Assembly (NCBI GenBank): GCA_902521615.1
Contig: CABYSJ010000008.1
Span: forward strand, 1 to 64,000
Direction: 5' to 3'
DNA length: 64,000 nt
Source: an uncultured Pelagibacteraceae bacterium
Lineage (GTDB): Bacteria > Pseudomonadota > Alphaproteobacteria > Pelagibacterales > Pelagibacteraceae
This document shows, piece after piece, positions 12,323 to 20,682 of this stretch (its first letter is position 1; each line of letters starts with the position of its first letter). The notes under the pieces were generated by a model. The model ran no database searches. It was not told the DNA's origin and was given only the letters and a program-made list of their open reading frames with translations. Made by a program: the position numbers and the translations under genes.

Positions 12323-13738
12323 TTAGTCTAGCTTAACACCAATGTATCTTCGTTGATTTTGATTGTTGTAAATAGCAAGTAAAACTGTCTTTTGATTTGA
12401 ATTAAGAACTTCTTTAGTAATATTTCTTAAGTCTTCTGCTGATCTGATTTTTTTCTTCTGAGCTTCAACAATAATACTGTTGAGCTCTATTGAATTTGCT
12501 ACAGGGCTGTTGTTTGCAATTTTTGTTATCACAAGTCCTGTTGTCTGATTTGGTAAATTTCTATTTTTAATATCTTCTTTAGTTAATGGTCTTACTACAA
12601 TTCTTAGACTTTCAATTATTTCTTCTTTATTTTGTTTTTGAGTTTCTTGATTTTTGCTTATTTTGAAATCATCTGAAGTTTCTAATCTTCCTAAAATAAC
12701 ATTTTTGACAATTTCTTTTTTTTCTCTCCAAATTTTAACTTCAACTTTTTTTCCAACTTCTGTTCTAGCAACAATTGCTGGAAGTTCTTTCATTTGATTT
12801 ATTTTTTCTCCATTAAATTCTAAAATAATATCACCAGCTTGAATTCCTGCTTTTTCTGAAGGACTATTTTCTGCAACACTTGCAACAAGTGCTCCTCGTG
12901 CTTTGTCTAATTTTTCAACTTCAGCAATTTCTTTTGTTACATCTTGAATTCTAACTCCCAACCATCCTCTTTTTGTTTCACCAAATTCGATTAATTGTTT
13001 AATTACAATTTGAGCACTGTTAGATGGTATAGAAAATCCAATTCCAATAGAACCATTACGTCCAAGAATTGCTGTATTAATTCCAATAACATTTCCCTCC
13101 ATATCAAATAATGGACCACCTGAATTTCCAGAATTGATAGAGGCATCTGTTTGAATAAAATCCTCATATCTTGATAAACCAATCGATCTATTTCTAGCTG
13201 AAATAATTCCAGCAGTAACAGTTCCACCTAAACCAAATGGATTTCCAATTGCCAAAACCCAATCCCCAATTCTTGCTTTATCTGAATCTCCAAATGCCAC
13301 AGGGATAAATTTTTCATCTGTTTCTAATTGTAAAACTGCAATATCCATAAGTGGGTCAGCACCAAGAACCTTTGCTTTGAATTCTTGATCCCCATTTACT
13401 CTAACAATAATATCGTCTGCATCTTGGATTACATGATTATTTGTAACAACAATTCCTTTTTCATCAATTATAAATCCAGAACCTAATGCTGCTGATTGTC
13501 TTTCCTGAGGTGTTCCAAATTCTTTAAACATATCCTCAAAAGGAGATCCTGGAGGAAATTGAAAAGGAAAAGGATTAGAATTTGTTGTGATAGTAGTTGT
13601 TGTAGAAATGTTTACAACAGATGGCATTAATTTTTCTGCAAGATCTGCAAAGGAAGCAGGGACTGGTTTAGAATTTACATTCAATGAAAAAGTAAGTGAA
13701 ATAACTAGTGTTAAGAATATAAATTTAATCTTATTCAT
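12323..13738 (-). CDS. degQ: Periplasmic serine protease of the DegP/DegQ family
   Basis: Envelope quality-control protease of 471 residues. A signal peptide (KFIFLTLVISLTFSLNVNS) leads into a trypsin-like domain with the triad in TNNHVIQDADD (His), LMDIAVLQL (Asp) and NSGNSGGPLFD (Ser). Two PDZ domains follow (about 260-350 and 380-470). The gene order hflK-hflC-DUF2065-degQ is common in alphaproteobacteria and links it to membrane-protein surveillance. DegP and DegQ cannot be separated by sequence alone. Confidence 0.93.
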   Translation of the reverse strand: MNKIKFIFLTLVISLTFSLNVNSKPVPASFADLAEKLMPSVVNISTTTTITTNSNPFPFQFPPGSPFEDMFKEFGTPQERQSAALGSGFIIDEKGIVVTNNHVIQDADDIIVRVNGDQEFKAKVLGADPLMDIAVLQLETDEKFIPVAFGDSDKARIGDWVLAIGNPFGLGGTVTAGIISARNRSIGLSRYEDFIQTDASINSGNSGGPLFDMEGNVIGINTAILGRNGSIGIGFSIPSNSAQIVIKQLIEFGETKRGWLGVRIQDVTKEIAEVEKLDKARGALVASVAENSPSEKAGIQAGDIILEFNGEKINQMKELPAIVARTEVGKKVEVKIWREKKEIVKNVILGRLETSDDFKISKNQETQKQNKEEIIESLRIVVRPLTKEDIKNRNLPNQTTGLVITKIANNSPVANSIELNSIIVEAQKKKIRSAEDLRNITKEVLNSNQKTVLLAIYNNQNQRRYIGVKLD

Positions 13739-13739
13739 A

Positions 13740-13925
13740 TTAGCTCTTAATATAATAAATAATTATAAAACCTATTACTGCAAAAATAAGTCCACCTGAT
13801 CTAAGCTGACTATCTTTAACAAGTTCTAATTTTTTCAACATACTTTTCATTTTTGCTGGAAATAAGGCGTACAAAATTCCCTCGATAAAAAAGAAAAGAC
13901 CAAAAGCTATAACTAGCTCACGCAT
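13740..13925 (-). CDS. DUF2065 small membrane protein
   Basis: A 61-residue protein with an N-terminal hydrophobic helix (VIAFGLFFFIEGILYALFP) and a C-terminal one (GGLIFAVIGFIIIYYI). The short cytosolic loop carries the KMKSMLKKLE pattern typical of DUF2065 (YjeT-like) proteins. It lies between hflC and degQ with 1- and 7-base gaps. Function is unknown; its constant position beside HflKC suggests an accessory role there, which is inference. Confidence 0.85.
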   Translation of the reverse strand: MRELVIAFGLFFFIEGILYALFPAKMKSMLKKLELVKDSQLRSGGLIFAVIGFIIIYYIKS

Positions 13926-13932
13926 TTAAGAA

Positions 13933-14805
13933 TTATTGTTGGATTTCAGGTTTTATATTTCCAAAAAATTTAAAAAATTCACTATCGGGTGATAAAATTA
14001 ATGAAGTTTCTCCACCAATAAGAGCTTTTTCATATGCCTGCATAGCTCTGTAGAAAGCAAAAAATTCTGGATCTTGACCAAAGGCGTCAGCAAATATTTT
14101 ATTTCTTTGTCCATCACCTTCCCCTTTCATGATCTCAGATTGTTTTTGAGCATCAGCTAAAATTACTGTAACTTCTTTATCTGCAGTTGATGTGATTGTA
14201 ACTGCCATCTCTGCACCTTTTGCTCTAAATTCTTTTGCTTCTCTTTCTCTTTCAGTCTGCATTCTTCTATAAATTGCATCACTGTTAGCTTGAGGTAGAT
14301 CTGCTCTTTTAATTCTGACATCAACAATATTAATTCCAAAGTTTTGTGCTTCGTTGTTTACACCCTCTTTAATTAATGCCATTTGCTTAGATCTATCTTT
14401 AGATAGTAATGTTTGTAATTCTTCTTGACCTAATACATTTCTAATTCTTGAGTTTATAATTGTCGATAATCTAGATCTTGCAACTCTTTCATTTCCAACT
14501 GAAATATAAAACTTTAGTGGATCAACGATTTGAAATCTCGCAAATGCATCAACAATTAAACGTTTCTGATCTGATGCAATAACCTCTTCAGGTGGTGCAT
14601 CTAAGTTTAAGATTCTTTTATCTAAATAAACAACGTTTTGAATAAATGGAATTTTAAAATTTAAACCTGGTTTCATTATTATTCTTTTTGGATCACCAAA
14701 CTGAAGAATAATTGCTTGGTTAACCTCTTTTACAATTATTACTGATAAAAAAGCTACAACACCAATTGCAACTAATACTCCTGCTAATATTTTTCCAGCT
14801 TTCAT
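13933..14805 (-). CDS. hflC: FtsH modulator HflC
   Basis: SPFH/band-7 membrane protein of 290 residues that pairs with HflK in a cage around the FtsH protease. It has one N-terminal membrane helix (GVLVAIGVVAFLSVIIV), then the band-7 domain with VNQAIILQFGDPKRI and LDAPPEEVIASDQKRLIVDA. A long helical region with the QTEREREAKEFRAKGAE motif follows. It begins 1 base after hflK. FtsH itself is encoded at 39296-41203. Confidence 0.95.
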   Translation of the reverse strand: MKAGKILAGVLVAIGVVAFLSVIIVKEVNQAIILQFGDPKRIIMKPGLNFKIPFIQNVVYLDKRILNLDAPPEEVIASDQKRLIVDAFARFQIVDPLKFYISVGNERVARSRLSTIINSRIRNVLGQEELQTLLSKDRSKQMALIKEGVNNEAQNFGINIVDVRIKRADLPQANSDAIYRRMQTEREREAKEFRAKGAEMAVTITSTADKEVTVILADAQKQSEIMKGEGDGQRNKIFADAFGQDPEFFAFYRAMQAYEKALIGGETSLILSPDSEFFKFFGNIKPEIQQ

Positions 14806-14806
14806 T

Positions 14807-15907
14807 TTAATTTGTCGCTTTCTTTTTTAATTCAGGCAAAGGTAAGTATGGAACTACACCTGAACCTGCATTTTTTTCTATAATTACTTTATCTATATCA
14901 GCTAAAACTTTCTCCATAGTTTCTAAATACATTCTTTCTTGAGTAACTGCTTTTGCATTTTTATACTCACTGTAGATTGCTATAAATCTACTCGCTTCAC
15001 CTTCTGCTTTTGCAACAACTTCCTTTTTATATGCTTCTGCTGCTTGTAAAATTTTTTGCGCTTCCCCTCGTGCTCTTGGTATTACATCATTTGCATAGGC
15101 TTCAGCTTCATTTTTTGATCTTTCCATGTCTGCTCTTGCAGCCTGTACATCCCTAAATGCATCAATTACTTGATCAGGTGGGTCAGCTTTTTGAGTTTGC
15201 ACTTGTGTAATTTGAATTCCACTTTCGTAATCATCTAAAATAGTTTGAATAATTTCTTGAGTTTCAAGCTCAATTTTAGATCTTCCCTCTGTTAAAATTG
15301 GTTGAATATCACTTTTTGCTATTACTTCTCTCATCGCAGTTTCGGCAGCCGCTTTAACAGTTCCTTCTGGATCTTGAATTTTAAATAAAAAATTACCAGC
15401 GTCTTTAATTACCCAAAATACTGAAAAGTCTATATTAACGATATTTTCATCTCCAGTTAACATCAAGCTTTCTTGTGGTACGTCAGCAACCCCACCACCT
15501 GTGGAGAAACCACTGTCTCTCTCAGATCTAAAACCAATATCCATTCGGTTAACCTTAGTGACTTTTGGAGTTTGCACAGTTTCAACAGGAAAAGGTATAT
15601 GATAGTTCAAACCAGGTTGTGTAGTTTTTACAAACTTTCCAAATCTTAATACAACACCTTGTTCATCAGGTAATACTCTATAAAGTCCGCTTGCTAACCA
15701 TACAAAAACTAAAACTAATAAAATTAAACTTATTGATTTTCCTCCTGAAGTTTTTCCACCAGGTAAAAATCTTTTAATTTTATCTTGAAGGTCTCTGATT
15801 AATTCGTCGACATTTGGTGGTGTCGGACCTCTTCCTGATCCATTACCACTGCCACCTCCACCAGGAGGTGCTCCCCAAGGACTTTGACCTTTAAAATCGT
15901 CTGACAT
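14807..15907 (-). CDS. hflK: FtsH modulator HflK
   Basis: The 366-residue partner of HflC. A Gly/Pro-rich N-terminus (SPWGAPPGGGGSGNGSGRG) precedes a single membrane helix (ISLILLVLVFVWLASGLY), the SPFH domain (RVLPDEQGVVLRFGKFVK) and a helical C-terminal half. It heads the hflK-hflC-DUF2065-degQ-miaA operon. Its ATG is part of a CATATG where the opposite strand also opens a reading frame toward mrp. Confidence 0.95.
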   Translation of the reverse strand: MSDDFKGQSPWGAPPGGGGSGNGSGRGPTPPNVDELIRDLQDKIKRFLPGGKTSGGKSISLILLVLVFVWLASGLYRVLPDEQGVVLRFGKFVKTTQPGLNYHIPFPVETVQTPKVTKVNRMDIGFRSERDSGFSTGGGVADVPQESLMLTGDENIVNIDFSVFWVIKDAGNFLFKIQDPEGTVKAAAETAMREVIAKSDIQPILTEGRSKIELETQEIIQTILDDYESGIQITQVQTQKADPPDQVIDAFRDVQAARADMERSKNEAEAYANDVIPRARGEAQKILQAAEAYKKEVVAKAEGEASRFIAIYSEYKNAKAVTQERMYLETMEKVLADIDKVIIEKNAGSGVVPYLPLPELKKKATN

Positions 15908-15958
15908 ATGCCAAAGTATATAGTGTCTTTATTGCAAAAAACAAGTAATGATACTTTT

Positions 15959-16783
15959 ATGTATGATAAAAAACCTGAACTTAGTGCCGCAATGAAAAGT
16001 AAGCTAGAACCTAAAAAATTCACTAAAAATCCTATTCTTGGAACTAAGTTTACAATTGCAATCTCTAGTGCAAAAGGCGGTGTTGGAAAATCTACATTTG
16101 CAACGAATCTTGCTTTAGCTTTGAAAAAAGTTGGATGCAAAGTTGGTCTTTTAGATGCAGATATTTATGGTCCATCAGTTCCTAAAATGTTTGATATTAG
16201 TGAAAAACCAAAAAGTGATGGTCAAAAATTAGATCCAATTATCAAATACGATATTCAATGTATGTCGATTGGTTTTTTAGCTGATCAACAAACTCCAATG
16301 ATATGGCGTGGTCCTATGGTTACAAGTGCAATTAAAACTTTTACTCAGAAAGTAAATTGGAAAGATTTAGATTTTATTATAGTTGATATGCCTCCAGGAA
16401 CTGGTGATACTCAGCTTACTTTTTCTCAAGAAATAAAAATGGATGGTGCAATAATAGTAAGTACACCTCAAGAAGTAGCTCTTTTAGATGTTAAGAGAGG
16501 AATTAAAATGTTTGATAAACTTGGAGTTAAGATTTTGGGTTTGGTTGATAACATGAGTTTTTTCATTGGAGACGATGGAAAAAAATATAAGATTTTTGGA
16601 GAAGGTGGGGTTAAAAAAACTGCAGAAGAATTTCAAAAAGAATTTTTGGGTGAGATTCCAATTAATCCTGAAGTTGGTAAAACTGGAGATGAAGGCAAGC
16701 CAATTGTGGAAACTGACCCCGAGCATGAAATTTCTAAAATATATTTAAATTTTGCTGAAAAAATTAAATCAACTTATCTTTAA
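15959..16783 (+). CDS. mrp: Mrp/ApbC-family iron-sulfur cluster carrier ATPase
   Basis: P-loop ATPase of the Mrp/NBP35 family that carries Fe-S clusters to target enzymes. It has a deviant Walker [18 protein letters not shown], then [27 protein letters not shown] and [13 protein letters not shown]. The N-terminal FeS-assembly (DUF59) domain of the E. coli protein is absent. The CxxC usually following NMSxF reads GDDG, as I recall for other alphaproteobacteria. I prefer the ATG at 15959; an in-frame ATG at 15908 would abut the hflK start and leave no promoter space. Its 3' end overlaps thyX by 20 bases, convergently. Confidence 0.88.
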   Translation: MYDKKPELSAAMKSKLEPKKFTKNPILGTKFTIAISSAKGGVGKSTFATNLALALKKVGCKVGLLDADIYGPSVPKMFDISEKPKSDGQKLDPIIKYDIQCMSIGFLADQQTPMIWRGPMVTSAIKTFTQKVNWKDLDFIIVDMPPGTGDTQLTFSQEIKMDGAIIVSTPQEVALLDVKRGIKMFDKLGVKILGLVDNMSFFIGDDGKKYKIFGEGGVKKTAEEFQKEFLGEIPINPEVGKTGDEGKPIVETDPEHEISKIYLNFAEKIKSTYL

Positions 16784-17711
16784 GATCAAAAGCAGTCATT
16801 AATTCATTCCACTCTCTTTTAGACAGGCCTGAACTTTCAACATCTACATTCTCACCTTTAATAAGTTTTTGAATAATTAACTTTCCTTTTGCAGAAACCT
16901 CGGTGCCACCAACTCTATAATCCATAAAAGCATCATAAGTAATAGGAACCCATTTCTTTACAGTATCCAGCATTATATCAGCATAAACTCTAATTTCATA
17001 TTGAGCATGACTATCAGCTCTTAATCTTAAAAAGTTCATTAAATTTAATAGATCAGTTTTCCAATACCATTGAGTATAGGTGTTTAGTGTTAAATTCATT
17101 CTTGCAAGCTCTCTTGCTAAACCTTTTTTATTTTCATCAATAGTTGATCCATCAAATCTTTCATTAAGCATAGTCTCGTAATTATCGTAAGTTCTCTCTG
17201 CATCACTTTTTAAAAGTTCTAAAACTTCCTCTGCTTGTTTTCCTTCCAGTACATCACCTCTACCCTGTCTGTTACTAATTGATTGAGCAGCTAAATTTTC
17301 TTGTGATGGCAAATAAAATTCTTTATCTAAAATTGAATACCTTGCAGAATATTCATTAACATTTGCAGTTCTGTGTCTAATCCATTGTCTGGCAATAAAT
17401 ATTGGAAGCTTCACATGGTATTTAATTTCACACATTTCAAATGGCGTACTGTGCCAGTGCCTCATCAAATATTTTATTAAACCTTTATCAGTTGAAACTT
17501 GTTTAGTTCCTTTTCCGTACGATACTCTGGCTGATTGAACTATAGATGTATCATCACCCATATAATCAACAACTCTTACAAAACCATGATCTAAAGCTGG
17601 AATTGCTTCATATAGGATTTTTTCGAGCTCAGGAGCAGTAACTCTTTTTGTTTGATTGCTTTGAGATTGTTGATTTTTTATTTCTTCTTGTTGTTCTTTA
17701 GTTAATTTCAT
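16764..17711 (-). CDS. thyX: FAD-dependent thymidylate synthase
   Basis: Makes dTMP from dUMP with methylene-tetrahydrofolate and FAD/NADPH. The signature [11 protein letters not shown] (RHR-x7-S) is intact, with [14 protein letters not shown] before it. The ATG at 17711 ([10 protein letters not shown]) was chosen because a longer frame from 17834 would run across the tmRNA gene. The product is 315 residues. ThyX does not regenerate tetrahydrofolate reductase substrate as ThyA does, which lessens the need for dihydrofolate reductase. Confidence 0.95.
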   Translation of the reverse strand: MKLTKEQQEEIKNQQSQSNQTKRVTAPELEKILYEAIPALDHGFVRVVDYMGDDTSIVQSARVSYGKGTKQVSTDKGLIKYLMRHWHSTPFEMCEIKYHVKLPIFIARQWIRHRTANVNEYSARYSILDKEFYLPSQENLAAQSISNRQGRGDVLEGKQAEEVLELLKSDAERTYDNYETMLNERFDGSTIDENKKGLARELARMNLTLNTYTQWYWKTDLLNLMNFLRLRADSHAQYEIRVYADIMLDTVKKWVPITYDAFMDYRVGGTEVSAKGKLIIQKLIKGENVDVESSGLSKREWNELMTAFDLKDKLI

Positions 17712-17719
17712 GATTGTTG

Positions 17720-17747
17720 TTGAATCTGTTGTAATTACTTTTATATT
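17720..17747 (+). promoter_or_regulatory. Candidate promoter for ssrA
   Basis: TTGAAT (17720-17725) and TATATT (17742-17747) are spaced by 16 bases. The predicted start near 17754 falls exactly at a short hairpin (GTTGG-TTTT-CCAAC) that would begin the transcript. The site lies in the 5' leader region of thyX on the opposite strand. Confidence 0.45.
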
Positions 17748-17753
17748 AATAAT

Positions 17754-18012
17754 GTTGGTTTTCCAACTACGACGATAAACGAATTTCGTAATAACCATTG
17801 CGGACGTGGGGGCAGTACCCACCACCTCCACCATTACAACTTATGGGGGTGAACTAGATTCGACGGGTGACTAAAGGCTATTCTTTCGTTCGGGATTGTT
17901 CCACCGTAACGGGCTATTTTATAATTGCTAACGAAAGTTACGCACTTGCTGCCTAATTAACTTGGTTAATTAAGCAAACGGGGTCTGGGGCACCTGGCAA
18001 CAGAACGCCCCC
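17754..18012 (+). ncRNA. ssrA: Circularly permuted (two-piece) tmRNA
   Basis: Rescues stalled ribosomes. The acceptor piece comes first: T-arm GTGGG-GGCAGTA-CCCAC (17806-17822), acceptor strand CACCTCC and encoded CCA at 17831-17833. An 11-base spacer (17834-17844) is removed. The coding piece begins GGGGGTGAACTAGATTCGAC at 17845; its GGGGGTG pairs with CACCTCC. TTCGTT (17885-17890) can pair with AACGAA (17778-17783) to join the pieces. The tag frame starts at GCT 17927 and encodes ANESYALAA, stop at 17954-17956. The end is set at the C-run, followed by a T-rich stretch. Outer ends are approximate. Confidence 0.93.
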
Positions 18013-18015
18013 TAT

Positions 18016-20682
18016 TTAATTTAATTTTTTTTTAATTTCAGCTTGAGCGGCAGCTAACCTTGCAATAGGCACTCTATAAGGTGAACAAGAGACATAATTC
18101 AATCCTGCATTAGAGCAAAAAGATATACTATGAGGATCTCCTCCATGCTCTCCACAGATACCTAGCTTTAGATTTTTGTTTTGTTTTCGTCCTTTTTCTA
18201 CTGCTATTTCAACTAAATCTGAAACTCCTTCATCTATTGAAACAAAAGGGTCAACAGAAAATATTTTGTTTTCTAAATAATCATTTAAAAATTTTCCACT
18301 ATCATCTCTACTGATCCCAAAAGTAGTCTGAGTTAAATCATTTGTTCCAAAACTAAAGAATTCTGCGTGCTTAGCAATCTCCTTTGCTTTTATTGCCGCT
18401 CTAGGTAATTCAATCATCGTTCCTACTAAAAATTCTATTTTCAATTTATTTTCTTGTTGAACTTGACTAGCAGTTCTAATTACTAATTCTTTCATTATTT
18501 TAATCTCAACCTCTGTAGATACTAAAGGTATCATTATTTCAGGAAATGCAGATTTAATTTTATTTTTTTTGAGGTAAGCCAAAGCCTCAAATATTGCTTT
18601 GCATTGCATTTCATAAATTTCAGGAAAAGATATTCCCAGACGACATCCTCTATGACCTAACATAGGATTTTGCTCATGGAGCTCTTCAATCCGAGACTCA
18701 ACCTCTTTAACTGGGAGATTAACTATACTAGCAACCTCATTAATTTCCTTTTCTGTGCGTGGTAAAAATTCATGTAATGGTGGGTCCAACAATCTAACCG
18801 TGACTGGCAATCCACTCATGATTTTAAAAATATCTATAAAATCTTTTCTTTGATGCGGTAACAGTTTTGCTAATGCTATTGCTCTGTCTTCTTTTGTTTT
18901 AGATAATATCATTTCTCTTACAGATAAAATTCGTTCTTCGTCAAAAAACATATGTTCAGTTCTGCATAGTCCAATACCCTCTGCACCAAAATCTTTTGCT
19001 GTTTTGGTATCTTTTGGTGTCTCTGAATTAGTTCTTACTTTTAATTTTCTAAAACTATCTGCCCAAGACATTAACTTGGAAAAATCACCAGATATTTCAG
19101 GCTTCACAGTTGAAACACTTCCAGCAATAATTCTTCCCGTTGATCCATCTATTGTAATTATATCTCCCTCTTTAATCTCAATTGAAGAAGTTTTAAAAGA
19201 TTTTTTTTCATAGTTTATGTCAATTTCACTTGATCCTGATACGCATGGTCTACCCATACCTCTTGCAACAACAGCTGCATGACTTGTCATTCCTCCTCTG
19301 GCAGTCAAAATTCCTTTGGCAGCATGCATTCCTTGTATATCTTCTGGTGAGGTCTCTACTCTAACCAAAATTGTATCTTGCATCATTGCGGTTAATCTTT
19401 CAGCCTCTTCTGATGTAAATACAACTTTACCACTGGCTGCACCTGGTGATGCTGGCAATCCATTTGCTATTACATTAATTAAACTTTTTTCATCCAAAGT
19501 AGGGTGTAAAAGTGTGTCTAAAGAATTTGGGTCAATTCTTAATACAGCTTCCTTTTTAGAAATTAATTTTTCTTTAACCATATCAACTGCAATTTTGACT
19601 GCTGATTTTGCTGTTCTTTTTCCTGATCTTGTTTGAAGCATCCATAATTTACTATTTTCAACTGTAAACTCTACGTCTTGCATATCTTTGTAATGCATCT
19701 CTAATTTTTTCAAAATTTTTTTAAGTTCTTTAAAGACTTTAGGCATAGATTCTTCCATTGATAATTCTTTTACTTTAGCTTCTCTGCTAGCTTTTTTAGT
19801 AATATATTGAGGTGTCCTTGTTCCTGCCACAACATCTTCACCTTGCGCATTAATTAAATACTCACCATATATTTGATTTGATCCATCTGATGGATTTCTT
19901 GTAAACACAACACCTGTTGCACAATCATCTCCCATATTTCCAAAAACCATTGATTGAACATTTACAGCAGTTCCCCACTCAGCTGGAATTTGATTTAATT
20001 TTCTATAAACTTTTGCTCTATTACTTTCCCACGATAAAAATACTGCACTTATTGCTCCTAACAATTGTTCATAAACATCCTGTGGAAAATCTTTTTTTGC
20101 CTTTTCTCTTACTGTTCTTTTAAAATCTTCAATTAATCCATCCCAATCACTCTCATCTAAATCTGTATCTAACAAAACACCTTTAGTAAGTTTATAATTT
20201 TCAATTAATTCCTCAAAATGATAGCTTTCAACTCCCATTACAACATTTCCATACATTTGAATGAATCTTCTGTAGCTGTCCTTAGCAAATCTTCCTTTTG
20301 AAGTTTTAATTGCTAAAGCTTTAACTGTTTTATCGTTCAGACCCAGGTTTAAAATAGTATCCATCATACCTGGCATTGATACTCTTGCGCCAGAACGTAC
20401 AGACAATAAAAGTGGATTTTTTAAGTCTCCAAATTTTTTCGAAACAGCTTTTTCTATAAATTTTAATTCTTTTTTAATCTGAGAAATTAAATTTTTATTT
20501 AATTTCTTTTTATCTTTATAAAAAATTTCACAAACTTTTGTAGATATTGTAAAACCAGGAGGTACTGGAAGACCCATTCTTCCCATCTCAGAAAGATTAG
20601 CACCTTTTCCTCCCAAAAAGTTTTTAGGATTTTTAATTTTTTTACTATCCTTAGAATTAAAGTTTAATATAAGTTTTTTCAT
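18016..20682 (-). CDS. ppdK: Pyruvate, phosphate dikinase
   Basis: Reversibly converts pyruvate, ATP and phosphate to phosphoenolpyruvate, AMP and PPi. It is full length at 888 residues. The N-terminal ATP-grasp domain has GGKGANLSEMGRMGLPVPPG and RSGARVSMPGMMDTILNLG. The swivelling phosphohistidine domain has GGMTSHAAVVARGMGRPCVS. The C-terminal TIM barrel has GTNDLTQTTFGISRDD and LGICGEHGGDP. It provides PEP for gluconeogenesis, in line with the triose-phosphate genes at 50-56 kb. It is last in the sppA-glyQ-glyS-ppdK string, one base after glyS. Confidence 0.97.
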   Translation of the reverse strand: MKKLILNFNSKDSKKIKNPKNFLGGKGANLSEMGRMGLPVPPGFTISTKVCEIFYKDKKKLNKNLISQIKKELKFIEKAVSKKFGDLKNPLLLSVRSGARVSMPGMMDTILNLGLNDKTVKALAIKTSKGRFAKDSYRRFIQMYGNVVMGVESYHFEELIENYKLTKGVLLDTDLDESDWDGLIEDFKRTVREKAKKDFPQDVYEQLLGAISAVFLSWESNRAKVYRKLNQIPAEWGTAVNVQSMVFGNMGDDCATGVVFTRNPSDGSNQIYGEYLINAQGEDVVAGTRTPQYITKKASREAKVKELSMEESMPKVFKELKKILKKLEMHYKDMQDVEFTVENSKLWMLQTRSGKRTAKSAVKIAVDMVKEKLISKKEAVLRIDPNSLDTLLHPTLDEKSLINVIANGLPASPGAASGKVVFTSEEAERLTAMMQDTILVRVETSPEDIQGMHAAKGILTARGGMTSHAAVVARGMGRPCVSGSSEIDINYEKKSFKTSSIEIKEGDIITIDGSTGRIIAGSVSTVKPEISGDFSKLMSWADSFRKLKVRTNSETPKDTKTAKDFGAEGIGLCRTEHMFFDEERILSVREMILSKTKEDRAIALAKLLPHQRKDFIDIFKIMSGLPVTVRLLDPPLHEFLPRTEKEINEVASIVNLPVKEVESRIEELHEQNPMLGHRGCRLGISFPEIYEMQCKAIFEALAYLKKNKIKSAFPEIMIPLVSTEVEIKIMKELVIRTASQVQQENKLKIEFLVGTMIELPRAAIKAKEIAKHAEFFSFGTNDLTQTTFGISRDDSGKFLNDYLENKIFSVDPFVSIDEGVSDLVEIAVEKGRKQNKNLKLGICGEHGGDPHSISFCSNAGLNYVSCSPYRVPIARLAAAQAEIKKKLN

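Noticed and set aside
15799-16140. 113-codon minus-strand frame across the hflK-mrp junction
   Set aside because: It covers the conserved P-loop region of mrp and the Gly-rich start of hflK in the wrong frame.
17711-17834. Longer N-terminus for thyX
   Set aside because: The extra 41 codons would run antisense through the acceptor piece of tmRNA and have no ThyX similarity.
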